A stretch of DNA of 64,000 nucleotides from Salipaludibacillus sp. LMS25 (GTDB lineage: Bacteria > Bacillota > Bacilli > Bacillales > Salisediminibacteriaceae), in contig NZ_CP093299.1 of NCBI RefSeq assembly GCF_024362805.1, forward strand, positions 1,674,001-1,738,000. The letters run 5' to 3'. Below are positions 40,177 to 47,748 of this stretch, in pieces. Under the pieces are notes generated by a model. It had not been told where the DNA came from. It worked only from the letters and a program-made list of their open reading frames with translations, and did not search any database. Within the stretch, counting starts at the first letter, position 1. Every line of letters begins with the position of its first letter. Position numbers and translations under genes: made by a program.

Positions 40177-40419
40177 TTAAAAATAGCGCCATACTAACAC
40201 ACCTACCGTCATAACACCTAAAATAATTAATGTGGCAATAGCGTATCTTCTCAGATTAGGTTTGACCTTTTCACTAAAAGCTAAAAAAAGAAGAATAACA
40301 ATATTGACGATAGGAATCGCTGTTAAAATCCATAGGAGCAGCCATTCACCAACCGATACTGTTTGATCTAATTCTTCTTCCTTCAGTCTGTTCATATCTT
40401 CTTGCCCAACTTCTACCAT
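40177..40419 (-). CDS. Small two-span membrane protein, second array member 1
   Basis: 80 residues: an acidic N-terminus, then SVGEWLLLWILTAIPIVNIV, LAFSEKVKPNLRRYAIATLI and a second span ending VWRYF. AGAAGGGA precedes the ATG. It is first in the tandem set on the minus strand. The shared core is GEWL-x(7,8)-IPIVNI, then N(P/K)SLRxYAxAxL. Function unknown. Confidence 0.68.
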   Translation of the reverse strand: MVEVGQEDMNRLKEEELDQTVSVGEWLLLWILTAIPIVNIVILLFLAFSEKVKPNLRRYAIATLIILGVMTVGVLVWRYF

Positions 40420-41314
40420 AAGGTCCCTTCTTTCTCATTGAATGTTAAGGTAATCATTTTCTTGTCAGAGCTTGTCTAATATATTCAATACTTGAAATAT
40501 CATACTCTATATTACGCACTTAACAATATCATGGTATGACTAACGCTTTAAGGTGCCAACGACCTAATTTTCCGGGGAGATAAGTGAAAAGCACTTCCAA
40601 GTTCAGCACCTAACAGAACGCTGTCACTCTTATTAGGACGGCTCACACCCAGTGCCACTTCATCAACTGTAAAAAGACGTCACTACGTAATAAGGACTAG
40701 GCCTTTACACTTAGCCAACACCATACATAAGCTTATGGACAAGTCACGGTATTCGTCGTAACCTACATTCTATTGACTGTCGTTTTAAAAACAAAGAATA
40801 CTTTTATAATTGCATTTTCAATACGAATAAGAAGAATATTGCTAAAAATTCTATACTAAATAATCACTTTTTAAAAAGGACTGTAGTGAAAGACGGTGAC
40901 TTTCAAAGGATCAGCGACATTTAAAAACTCAATGATGCGATTGGTTTTATCGCTCATTTAGCTGAAAATACCCCCTCGAGAAAGGGCCCGCCTGTTGTGG
41001 AAAAGCAATGGATTTGTCGTTTTTACAGGGGCGTTTGTATGATCAAATTGGTTCACAGAGTCAGGAGATGTCTAGCTCTTTCATTGCTATTTTTCTGTCA
41101 TATCTGAAAGACTCTCATCGGGGGATATCACGACATGCTTGTTGGAAGAATACTCGGAAATAGCTAGGATCTTTCGGACGATTGAGGCGTGTTAATCATC
41201 TGGTCTCATTTTTTATCCGAGAAAGAGGGGAGTCATTCTAAGGAGACGCATCAAGAGGTGGGAAGTTTTTAATTACATCACCGATCGGAGGCGACTCAGG
41301 CATCTGAACAATTT
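40420..41314. other. Long interval with a possible decayed coding region
   Basis: No intact gene. At about 41009-41164 (+) a frame reads MDLSFLQGRLYDQIGSQSQE and SSSFIAIFLSYLKDSHRG; a neighbouring frame continues LLEEYSEIARIFRTIEAC. Codon use looks protein-like but two frames are needed, so this may be an old gene remnant, family unknown. The part near 40970 resembles sequence near 17980. Confidence 0.35.
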
Positions 41315-41345
41315 AAGGACTTCACCTCATTTAAGAAGTCCTTTT
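41315..41345. terminator. Terminator hairpin
   Basis: AAGGACTTC (41315-41323) pairs with GAAGTCCTT (41335-41343), followed by TTC. On the minus strand it ends the small membrane gene at 41371. Confidence 0.6.
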
Positions 41346-41370
41346 CAATATATTTCTTATCCAGTATCCT

Positions 41371-41571
41371 TTATCTGTCTTCTTTTGTGACTTCAAATTC
41401 TTTCCCATCACTATTAGAAAGCCCTTTTTCTAATCTCAGCTTTTCCAGTTCAATGCGCTTTTCTTCAACTCTTAATTCTCGTTCCCTTACTTTATACTTT
41501 TTCTTACTATTATACGCTTCATAGAGATAATACATCCCTACTATCACGGCAATGTAAAAAAAGAAGTCCAT
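41371..41571 (-). CDS. Small membrane-anchored coiled-coil protein
   Basis: 66 residues: one N-terminal span (MDFFFYIAVIVGMYYLYEAY) and a highly charged helix (RERELRVEEKRIELEKLRLE) likely to form a coiled coil, with an acidic tail. GGAGGG precedes the ATG. Not assigned to a family. Confidence 0.6.
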   Translation of the reverse strand: MDFFFYIAVIVGMYYLYEAYNSKKKYKVRERELRVEEKRIELEKLRLEKGLSNSDGKEFEVTKEDR

Positions 41572-41690
41572 TCGTTTTCCCTCCAGCCAAAAGTATGGCT
41601 TTATTATATCACACCCTTTCCATCATGTTCCTCAGTCTTGAGTTGGACTTTATATGGTATCACCGGCTGTTAGCACGTATACTCCTTGTT

Positions 41691-41849
41691 ATAAAGCTAA
41701 GCTTCAATCAGTGGGCGTTTTCCTTCATCCCCCACTGATTGTTCGTTTAACTTATGGGACCTTTAGGGGCCGTTTATCCCCCACCTAAACGTTTCGATCT
41801 TCTTAAGTTTTGAGGTGAGGGTTTTACTGCCCCTTAAGAGTGGGATAAA
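41691..41849 (+). repeat. Structured repeat, type A (copy A8)
   Basis: Full length, ATAAAGCTAAGCTT to GTGGGATAAA, upstream of the small coiled-coil gene. Confidence 0.92.
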
Positions 41850-42078
41850 TGCCCCTAGACAACTAAGACCTAACTAAAAAGGTCAAGCCCATACACCGAA
41901 GCGATTCTCTAAGACAATTCAGCTATTTTCCCTTCAATGCCAAGAGGGTTCGGGTGCGGCTAGTCTGTCAACTCCTTTTTTGATCTTATCTGCATTCATC
42001 CTGATTATAGAGCGATACAATAGAGAGATTAGTAGAAAACTTTTTGAGATAACAACAGTGGATAGCCTTTAGTTAGTC

Positions 42079-42198
42079 CTAGGAGGAAACCATCCCAGGT
42101 GTACACATACTAATTGGTTCGCCTTTCCCGTAATCCACATCAGAAAAGAGACTCGACACATAAACAAAGGTTTTAAAACATTCCCTTTTTATCAACAT
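42079..42198 (-). CDS. Possible 39-residue peptide with a lanthipeptide-like end
   Basis: A short frame MLIKRECFKTFVYVSSLFSD then VDYGKGEPISMCTPGMVSS, after GAGGA at about 8 bases. The end PISMCTPGM recalls the first-ring region of nisin-group peptides (SLCTPGC), but the second Cys is Met and no Lan enzymes are nearby. It may be a remnant or chance frame. 41850-42078 shows nothing else. Confidence 0.22.
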   Translation of the reverse strand: MLIKRECFKTFVYVSSLFSDVDYGKGEPISMCTPGMVSS

Positions 42199-42263
42199 GA
42201 TTTAATCCTCAACACACACTTTTTCCATTTTGCTCTCTGGTCCCCCTCGTAAGAAAAAATGTA

Positions 42264-42428
42264 TTATAAAGCTTCTCGAAATAGCTTTCTAAAACCTATA
42301 TATCCCAGTATGATAAATGGAATAATAACTATAAAATATAACACATTTTTAGGGACAAGCATGTTATAAAAGTATAAGAAAATACTTCCTACTATTATGA
42401 TTAAAAGAGCCTTTAATAGATTTCTCAT
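42264..42428 (-). CDS. Small two-span membrane protein of 54 residues
   Basis: MRNLLKALLIIIVGSIFLYF, a short loop NMLVPKN and a second span ending LGYIGF, then RKLFREAL. AAAAGGG precedes the ATG. It starts 13 bases after the stop of the 93-residue gene, so the two form an operon. The size and context (secreted-like small protein followed by a small membrane protein) recall a bacteriocin and its immunity protein, without further proof. Confidence 0.55.
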   Translation of the reverse strand: MRNLLKALLIIIVGSIFLYFYNMLVPKNVLYFIVIIPFIILGYIGFRKLFREAL

Positions 42429-42441
42429 TAGTATCACCCTT

Positions 42442-42723
42442 TTACATTATATCAATCCAGCCGTTATTAGGCCGCTTGTCTCGCTTATCACTTTGTTTGG
42501 CCATTGTCGTTCCGATATTAGCATAGTCCATAGCAACTGCAACTGAAACTGCTAGCTTTTTTGCTCCCCAAGCTTTTAATCTACTCGTCACAGTTTTTGT
42601 AAAGAGCCGTTGAGCTTCTTTCTTACCCTTCTTAATTATAAAAGCTTGGATGGCTCCTACTCTACCACCAACAGCTTCAGAAGTATTAACACCTAAAAAA
42701 AGGCTATAATTTTTAAATGACAT
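42442..42723 (-). CDS. Small protein with possible export signal remnant
   Basis: 93 residues, not recognised. The start MSFKNYSLFLGVNTSEAVGG resembles the end of a signal peptide (SEA before VGG) but is too short and not well charged, so the true N-terminus may be lost by mutation. The rest is basic and helical (QAFIIKKGKKEAQRLFTKTV, LKAWGAKKLAVSVAVAMDYA) and ends RPNNGWIDIM. No clear ribosome site. It precedes the 54-residue membrane protein gene. Confidence 0.5.
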   Translation of the reverse strand: MSFKNYSLFLGVNTSEAVGGRVGAIQAFIIKKGKKEAQRLFTKTVTSRLKAWGAKKLAVSVAVAMDYANIGTTMAKQSDKRDKRPNNGWIDIM

Positions 42724-42931
42724 TAGATTCGCATTAATTAAAATCTGTTGCCAATACCCCTCTAGGGATGATTATGTTTAATTATAGGATCTGAAGCAAA
42801 ACTACTTGCTGACACGATATATAGTTACGACAAAGTAAAAGACATCACTCATAATCTTTTTCACTTGATCACATTTATAAAAATACTTATTTCTATAAAA
42901 GGAGTTCCCATTATACGAATGATTAAGGAAA

Positions 42932-43070
42932 ATAAAACGCCCCTTCAATCAGTAGGAGTTTTCACTCTTCTCCCCACTGATTGGTAGTTGAGTGAATCCG
43001 TTATCTTCCACCTATATAGGTTTAGCGCTCCTCTCTGCCTTTTCACAGGCTAAAGCCTCTTTTATGATAC
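42932..43070 (+). repeat. Type B-start repeat with degenerate 3' part (copy B3)
   Basis: Begins ATAAAACGCCCCTTCAATC, includes an A-like hairpin (CAATCAGTAGG / CCCACTGATTG), then a decayed B stem region. The 3' end is uncertain. Confidence 0.65.
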
Positions 43071-43096
43071 TAAGAAAGGAGCAATCAACAAAGGCC

Positions 43097-43121
43097 GCCC
43101 CATAAGTTAAACTTATGGGGC
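43097..43121. terminator. Palindromic hairpin after the peptide gene
   Basis: GCCCCATAAGTT and AACTTATGGGGC form a perfect 12-bp stem with almost no loop. It lies 23 bases beyond the stop of the peptide gene; the T-tract is weak on the minus strand. Confidence 0.55.
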
Positions 43122-43143
43122 TTTCACTCACAGAGTAGCACCA

Positions 43144-43257
43144 TTACCCATGGGTATATCTTGGTGGTGCTTGAGGCATAAAGTCGCTAGTGTATGACGA
43201 CACAGTAGGGAACATCAACACTAATACCAACGCCGATATAGCAACATATTTTTTCAT
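43144..43257 (-). CDS. Secreted signalling peptide precursor (PapR/Phr-like candidate)
   Basis: 37 residues: a positively charged start and hydrophobic core (MKKYVAISALVLVLMFPTVS) typical of an export signal, then a short tail SYTSDFMPQAPPRYTHG. GGGGAGG lies 8 bases before the ATG. It is divergent from a PlcR-like HTH/TPR regulator, the usual partner of such peptides. By analogy the precursor is exported, trimmed to a short C-terminal peptide, re-imported and bound by the TPR domain. The active segment cannot be fixed from sequence; it is probably within the last 5-10 residues. Confidence 0.62.
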   Translation of the reverse strand: MKKYVAISALVLVLMFPTVSSYTSDFMPQAPPRYTHG

Positions 43258-43370
43258 AACTGAAGCCTCCCCAACTTTATTTTTATCATTATGCCATAAA
43301 GTTAAAATTCCTGTATCTTTGAAAACAGAGAATATTCTGACATTTACTTCATTTTTAGCCAAAAATCTTA

Positions 43371-43401
43371 TATAATGGTCTTGAATCATTAACATATTAA
43401 T
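43371..43401 (+). promoter_or_regulatory. Regulator promoter with dyad operator
   Basis: TATAAT (43371-43376) is a good -10 element. Downstream, ATTAACATATTAAT (43388-43401) is a dyad ATTAA-N4-TTAAT. The same 14 bases occur inverted at 44356-44369 before the subtilisin gene. The position after the -10 suggests autoregulation. Confidence 0.6.
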
Positions 43402-43421
43402 ATTTTGGAGGTGCTTGCCCA

Positions 43422-44303
43422 ATGGATTATTTAATCGGGGATAGAATTAAAGATTTACGTGACCACTTACATATGTCTCAACAAGAACTTAGTAATGGGA
43501 TATGCACTCAAGGATTAATTAGCCGAATTGAAAAGCATACTGCAACCCCCACCGCTCCTCTCCTACATCAGCTCGCCCTCCGTCTCGGTGTTGATTTAAA
43601 CTATTTTTTTGATGATATCTCAAGAAATGGCATTAATTATGTTAAAGAAACAATTAATCATATTGATCAACTTGTTCGTCACCACGAATACGCTGATGTC
43701 ATGAAAACAATTCAATTAGAAAAAACAAACCCCCTTTTTAAAAAACCCCATTTACAACAGTATTTTCTGTGGCGGGAAGGTATTTGTGTTTTCCATATGG
43801 AAGGGGACAGCAAAAAATCCCTCTTATTACTAGATGAAGCGCTATCGTTACGACCAGATAACCAAAAGAAAATGTCAGAAGATGATATTGATATTTTGTC
43901 ATCTAAAGCGATTGTTTACAGTGAAATTGGTCGTCTTGATTTAGCGGCAGATATCTATAGGACCTTACTAAACGAAATAGAAACGCTGCCTCTTCGTCGC
44001 GAGCATCGATTAATTATTAGAATTTTATTTAATGCCAGTCGTAACGCTTACGATAGAAAAAATTATCGAGAGTCATTATTTTACGCTAATAAAGGCATTA
44101 AAACATGTGTGAACGAAGATCACTTATATTTATTAGGCCATCTCTTCTACCAAAAAGGGTGTTCATTATTTCGGTTGCACCCGTCTAAAAAACAAGAAAG
44201 TCTTCAGTTATTATACGATGCCTTATGGATCTATCAACTTCACCCTGTACCGAAAGTTATCAAAGAGTTAGTTGAGGAAATAGAAATTATTAAAAAGAGC
44301 TAA
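43422..44303 (+). CDS. PlcR-like peptide-responsive regulator (HTH plus TPR, RRNPP family)
   Basis: 293 residues, about the length of PlcR. An N-terminal XRE-type helix-turn-helix (about 6-62) contains DRIKDLRDHLHMSQQELSNG and TQGLISRIEKHTATPTAPLL, in the same layout as PlcR. The remainder is helical TPR-type repeats (about 70-290; e.g. YADVMKTIQ, SLLLLDEALSLRPDN, YRESLFYANKGIKTC) that in this family bind a short re-imported peptide. GGAGG precedes the ATG. The divergent peptide gene is 164 bases away, and a subtilisin gene follows 218-239 bases downstream. A shared dyad links the promoters. Confidence 0.82.
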   Translation: MDYLIGDRIKDLRDHLHMSQQELSNGICTQGLISRIEKHTATPTAPLLHQLALRLGVDLNYFFDDISRNGINYVKETINHIDQLVRHHEYADVMKTIQLEKTNPLFKKPHLQQYFLWREGICVFHMEGDSKKSLLLLDEALSLRPDNQKKMSEDDIDILSSKAIVYSEIGRLDLAADIYRTLLNEIETLPLRREHRLIIRILFNASRNAYDRKNYRESLFYANKGIKTCVNEDHLYLLGHLFYQKGCSLFRLHPSKKQESLQLLYDALWIYQLHPVPKVIKELVEEIEIIKKS

Positions 44304-44355
44304 CTACTCCCTTCACAATGAGAAGGGCTGCTAATATACGCTTAAAAATAGAAAA

Positions 44356-44369
44356 ATTAATATGTTAAT
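44356..44369 (+). promoter_or_regulatory. Dyad operator 1 upstream of subtilisin
   Basis: ATTAATATGTTAAT is the exact complement of the site at 43388-43401. About 170 bases before the protease start. Confidence 0.6.
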
Positions 44370-44412
44370 ACTCTTTTACGCAAGTTGGCACTAACGTCCC
44401 TCCACACTCTCT

Positions 44413-44426
44413 ATTAATCTATTAAT
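44413..44426 (+). promoter_or_regulatory. Dyad operator 2 upstream of subtilisin
   Basis: ATTAATCTATTAAT keeps both arms ATTAA and TTAAT around a different 4-base spacer, which argues that the arms are what matters. Confidence 0.5.
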
Positions 44427-44450
44427 TCATTATTTTGGCCTCAAATAGAG

Positions 44451-44480
44451 TTAGATTAATATGAATTTTTAGATTATTAT
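44451..44480 (+). promoter_or_regulatory. Possible subtilisin promoter with partial dyad
   Basis: TTAGAT (44451-44456), 18 bases and TATTAT (44475-44480) could form the promoter. ATTAATATGAATTT (44455-44468) between them is a partial copy of the dyad, 42 bases (four helical turns) from operator 2. Confidence 0.4.
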
Positions 44481-44542
44481 GAATCCTACCAGACATTACC
44501 TTTTATAGGGATGGCGGGAATATGATAAAGGAGAGGGTAGAG

Positions 44543-45688
44543 TTGAAAAAATTACTATTAGCATGGGTGGCTGTTGCATTAATGTTCGTCTTTAGTGCGA
44601 CACCAGGATTCGCATCTGGAGACTCAACAGATCGAAACAGCAGCGGCGGAACGAAAGAATATCTCGTCATGTTTGAGGAAGACAGCGCTGATGTGAGTGT
44701 CATGGATTCTATCGGTATTTCTCAAAGCAACATACTTTATGAGTTCGAGCTACTACCTGTTTTACATGTCAAGCTCAGTGAGACTCAAGTAAACAGTCTT
44801 GAGAAACATCCACAAATTAAAACGGTAGAAGAGAATACCGAAGTGAAAGCCTACCAGCAGCAAACACCGTGGGGCATCACTCGTGTTCAAGGAACGGCAG
44901 CGCAAGCGCAAGGCTACACTGGTAATAACGTAAAAGTAGCCATCTTAGATACTGGTATTGATCGCTCTCATCCAGATTTATCAGCCAATGTCCGTGGTGG
45001 ATACTCAGTATTTGGTGACTCTCCTTACAATGACGGTAACGGACATGGGACTCATGTAGCTGGAACTGTCGGTGCCGTAAATAACAACATTGGTGTAATC
45101 GGGGTGGCACCTCAAGCTGACCTATATGCTGTAAGAGTCCTTAATAACGCTGGTAGCGGCTCATATGCCGGAATCGCTCAAGGGATTGAATGGTCCATCA
45201 ATAATGGCATGGATATCATTAATATGAGCTTAGGCGGGCCTTCAAGCTCCTCAATTCTTGAGCAATATTGTAACCTTGCCTATAATCGTGGGCTTCTCGT
45301 AGTAGCTGCAGCTGGAAACAGCGGAACAGCTGCTGGTAACACAAACACAGTAGGCTATCCCGCACGTTATAACTCTGTTATAGCTGTGGCTGCAACTAAT
45401 TCTAACAATGTACGGGCTAGCTTCTCTAGTACGGGTCCTACGGTGGAACTATCAGCTCCTGGCGTAAATGTCCTAAGCACAACACCAGGCGGAAACTATG
45501 CTTCGTATAATGGTACTTCAATGGCTTCTCCACATGTAGCCGGTGTGGCTGCACAAGTATGGCAAGCAAGACCAAATCTATCAAACGTTCAATTAAGACA
45601 AATCTTAAATGCCTCTGCACAAAATCTTGGTACTTCTTATCAATATGGTAACGGACTCGTCCGTTCATTGAATGCCATTCAATACTAA
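44543..45688 (+). CDS. Secreted alkaline serine protease (subtilisin, S8)
   Basis: A 381-residue preproenzyme. Signal peptide of about 24 residues (KKLLLAWVAVALMFVFSATP), an I9 propeptide chaperone (KEYLVMFEEDSAD to VKAY), then a mature enzyme of about 270 residues starting near QQTPWGITRV. The triad is Asp in AILDTGID (about 136), His in GHGTHVAG (about 170) and Ser in GTSMASPHVAG (about 325); oxyanion Asn in AAAGNSG. The low-lysine, high-alkaline type is typical of alkaliphiles. AAAGGAG is followed by TTG at 44543, better placed than the ATG at 44522. It lies behind the PlcR-like regulator. Confidence 0.95.
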   Translation: MKKLLLAWVAVALMFVFSATPGFASGDSTDRNSSGGTKEYLVMFEEDSADVSVMDSIGISQSNILYEFELLPVLHVKLSETQVNSLEKHPQIKTVEENTEVKAYQQQTPWGITRVQGTAAQAQGYTGNNVKVAILDTGIDRSHPDLSANVRGGYSVFGDSPYNDGNGHGTHVAGTVGAVNNNIGVIGVAPQADLYAVRVLNNAGSGSYAGIAQGIEWSINNGMDIINMSLGGPSSSSILEQYCNLAYNRGLLVVAAAGNSGTAAGNTNTVGYPARYNSVIAVAATNSNNVRASFSSTGPTVELSAPGVNVLSTTPGGNYASYNGTSMASPHVAGVAAQVWQARPNLSNVQLRQILNASAQNLGTSYQYGNGLVRSLNAIQY

Positions 45689-45702
45689 TGGGCTAAAGTA
45701 TA

Positions 45703-45738
45703 TGAGAACGCTCCAATATGGGGCGTTCTCATTTTTCA
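45703..45738 (+). terminator. Terminator of the subtilisin gene
   Basis: GAGAACGCTCC pairs with GGGCGTTCTC (one bulge), followed by ATTTTTC. Confidence 0.85.
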
Positions 45739-45849
45739 AATTGTGAACTTTCCCCCTCCCGAGGTGAAAGAAATACCTTTGACTTGTTAAATGGGGGGTC
45801 TTGTAACGTAAAATTCCCTGCTGTGCACGCCTCATCTAATAAAACGAAC

Positions 45850-45903
45850 CTTCAATCAGTGGGGAATGGAGGGAAACTCCCACTGATTGAAGCTTAGCTT
45901 TAT
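45850..45903. repeat. Short hairpin repeat from the A/B family
   Basis: CTTCAATCAGTGGG and CCCACTGATTGAAG form a near-perfect stem; one side ends AGCTTAGCTTTAT as in type A, the other continues AAAACGAAC as in type B. It is a solo first hairpin. Confidence 0.75.
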
Positions 45904-45971
45904 ACAGGAGGTGCCTTTATAACGAGATGCCTCAACATGTGATTGACACTTATAAAGTCACGATTTATACT

Positions 45972-45995
45972 ATATATGAGAAGTTGTTCATATAT
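45972..45995 (+). promoter_or_regulatory. CzrA/ArsR-type operator before the CDF gene
   Basis: ATATATGA-N8-TCATATAT is a perfect inverted repeat just upstream of the ribosome site of the exporter gene, followed by another TTCATATAT. This fits SmtB/CzrA-type operators. The likely regulator is encoded at 47206. Confidence 0.6.
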
Positions 45996-46019
45996 TCATA
46001 TATAAAAGGAGTGATTAGT

Positions 46020-46916
46020 ATGAGTGGACATCACCACCATCATCACAGCTCAAAAAATAAAAAAAGCCTTATTTGGGCCATGGTAATCATCGGGAGCTGG
46101 ATGTTTATTGAACTTATCGGAGGACTTTTGACAGGAAGCCTCGCACTGTTAGCAGATGCTGGACACATGTTTAGCGATTTTTTCAACCTCTTAATCAGCT
46201 TTTTAGCCATTGTATTTGCTACAAAAGCCGCCACAAATAAAAAGACGTTTGGCAACCATCGCCTTGAGATTTTAGCCGCTCTTATGAACGCCCTCATGCT
46301 TATTGGAGTTAGTGTGTACATCGTTCTTGAAGCGATTGAACGATTAGCGTCACCCACAGTCGTGAGTAGCGGGCCAATGATGATAATTGCGATCATAGGT
46401 CTTGTGGCCAATATTGGCGCTTTAATGGTGTTATCGGGGAAAAACACGAAAGAAAACTTAAATATGAGAGGCGCTTACCTCCATGTATTAGGTGATACGC
46501 TAGGCTCTGTTTCTGCCATTCTTGCCAGTGCTTTAATCATGGCCTTCCAATGGTATTGGGCAGATCCATTATTAAGTCTATTGATTGCGGTACTCATCGC
46601 CCTCACCAGTGTCCGTCTACTAAAAGAGACGTTACATGTTTTAATGGAGGGTACACCGTCAGACATTCATATAGAGGAGTTAAAAAAAGGATTAACAGCG
46701 ATAACAGGCGTTGTAGATGTTCATGATCTTCATGTTTGGAGTTTATCGTCCGACGTCCACAATTTTTCATGTCATCTAGTTATTGATAACACGGCCAGTG
46801 TAAATCATCAGCGTATTTTAAAAGATGTGGATCGATGGGTTAGCGACCATTTCAATATTCAAAACCGGACCATACAAATTGAAAGTGTTGACAATTTTAA
46901 TTGTACTGCCAGTTAG
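46020..46916 (+). CDS. czcD: CDF-family zinc/cobalt efflux protein (CzcD type)
   Basis: A 298-residue metal:proton antiporter. Six membrane spans. The transport site appears as LLADAGHMFSDFFN in span 2 and GDTLGSVSAIL in span 5. The C-terminal cytosolic metal-sensing domain has VDVHDLHVWSLSSD. The N-terminus carries six consecutive histidines after MSG, a natural metal-binding tail. AAAAGGAG precedes the ATG at 46020. An ArsR-type dyad sits just upstream and an ArsR-family gene lies 290 bases downstream, so metal-induced expression is likely. Confidence 0.92.
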   Translation: MSGHHHHHHSSKNKKSLIWAMVIIGSWMFIELIGGLLTGSLALLADAGHMFSDFFNLLISFLAIVFATKAATNKKTFGNHRLEILAALMNALMLIGVSVYIVLEAIERLASPTVVSSGPMMIIAIIGLVANIGALMVLSGKNTKENLNMRGAYLHVLGDTLGSVSAILASALIMAFQWYWADPLLSLLIAVLIALTSVRLLKETLHVLMEGTPSDIHIEELKKGLTAITGVVDVHDLHVWSLSSDVHNFSCHLVIDNTASVNHQRILKDVDRWVSDHFNIQNRTIQIESVDNFNCTAS

Positions 46917-46946
46917 CAGAATGGCTATGTTCACACATCCCATCCT

Positions 46947-47099
46947 ATAAAGCTAAGCTTCAATCAGTGGGAGTTTTCCTTCATCCCCCACTGATTGGGA
47001 GTTAATCAGGTCTTTAGCGGCCGTTATCCCCCGCCTTAATAGAGTTGCTTTCCTCTTTATTTTGAGCCGAATGGTTTACGGACGGCTATCTGTGATAAA
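46947..47099 (+). repeat. Chimeric A/B repeat (copy B4)
   Basis: The 5' half is type A (ATAAAGCTAAGCTT and the CAGTGGG/CCCACTG hairpin). From TTAATCAGGTCTTTAGCG onward it is type B, ending TATCTGTGATAAA. The join is in the sequence shared by both types. Confidence 0.88.
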
Positions 47100-47205
47100 A
47101 AACATGTAGTGTCCCTGTCCATTTAGACTCTTTCTGCTAAAATCGTTATAATAACGACTATACAGCACCTATAATCTCAATTTGAATTTAGCAGGAGGAA
47201 CTTTA

Positions 47206-47514
47206 ATGGATAAACAAGAGCACCACATCCTTCAGGAAGACACGATAAATGAAGCGGTTTCTATGTTTCGTGCTTTAGCTGATCCTACACGCCTTCAACT
47301 CCTTCATTTGCTTTCTGAGGAAGAATGCTCAGTCAACCACATGGCTGAGATTCTAGAGATGAGCCAATCTGCTGTCTCCCATCAGTTACGTACGCTAAGA
47401 CAGGCCAGTTTAGTAAAAACAAGACGGGACGGTCAGTATATTTATTACAGCTGTGACGATGACCACGTAAGGACGTTGATTGATCAAGCCCTTACCCATG
47501 CCAACCATGAATAA
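47206..47514 (+). CDS. czrA: ArsR-family metal-sensing repressor (CzrA-like)
   Basis: A 102-residue winged-helix repressor. FRALADPTRLQLLHLL and the recognition helix SQSAVSHQLRTLRQASLVKT are typical. The last helix DDHVRTLIDQALTHANHE carries Asp and His residues spaced as in the alpha5 zinc sites of CzrA/SmtB. The ATG at 47206 follows AGGAGG. It likely controls the CDF exporter and perhaps itself; a terminator follows. Confidence 0.88.
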   Translation: MDKQEHHILQEDTINEAVSMFRALADPTRLQLLHLLSEEECSVNHMAEILEMSQSAVSHQLRTLRQASLVKTRRDGQYIYYSCDDDHVRTLIDQALTHANHE

Positions 47515-47521
47515 CATCAGT

Positions 47522-47558
47522 AAGCCAGACGGACCTTCAACGTAGGTCGGCTGGCTTT
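47522..47558 (+). terminator. Terminator after the ArsR-family gene
   Basis: AAGCCAGAC-GGACCT pairs with AGGTCGGCTGGCTT, followed by TTG. Confidence 0.75.
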
Positions 47559-47748
47559 TGCCATACTACATGTTTGCTTCTCAGTTGACCAATGTTCTGT
47601 CTCGGGCATATACTCAACTTAACCTTATGATGGAGAAAAGAAAGGATGAGCTTAAACGTGCAATCATTAACAGGAAAAACACTTAAAAGAACGACCGTAC
47701 ACCATAACGGCCCCATCATCGTGTAACCTGCTATCGGAGGAAATAAAC

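Noticed and set aside
46026..46043. Six histidine codons as a cloning tag or vector contamination
   Set aside because: They lie at the N-terminus of a natural CDF exporter with its own ribosome site and operator; His-rich tails are common in this family.
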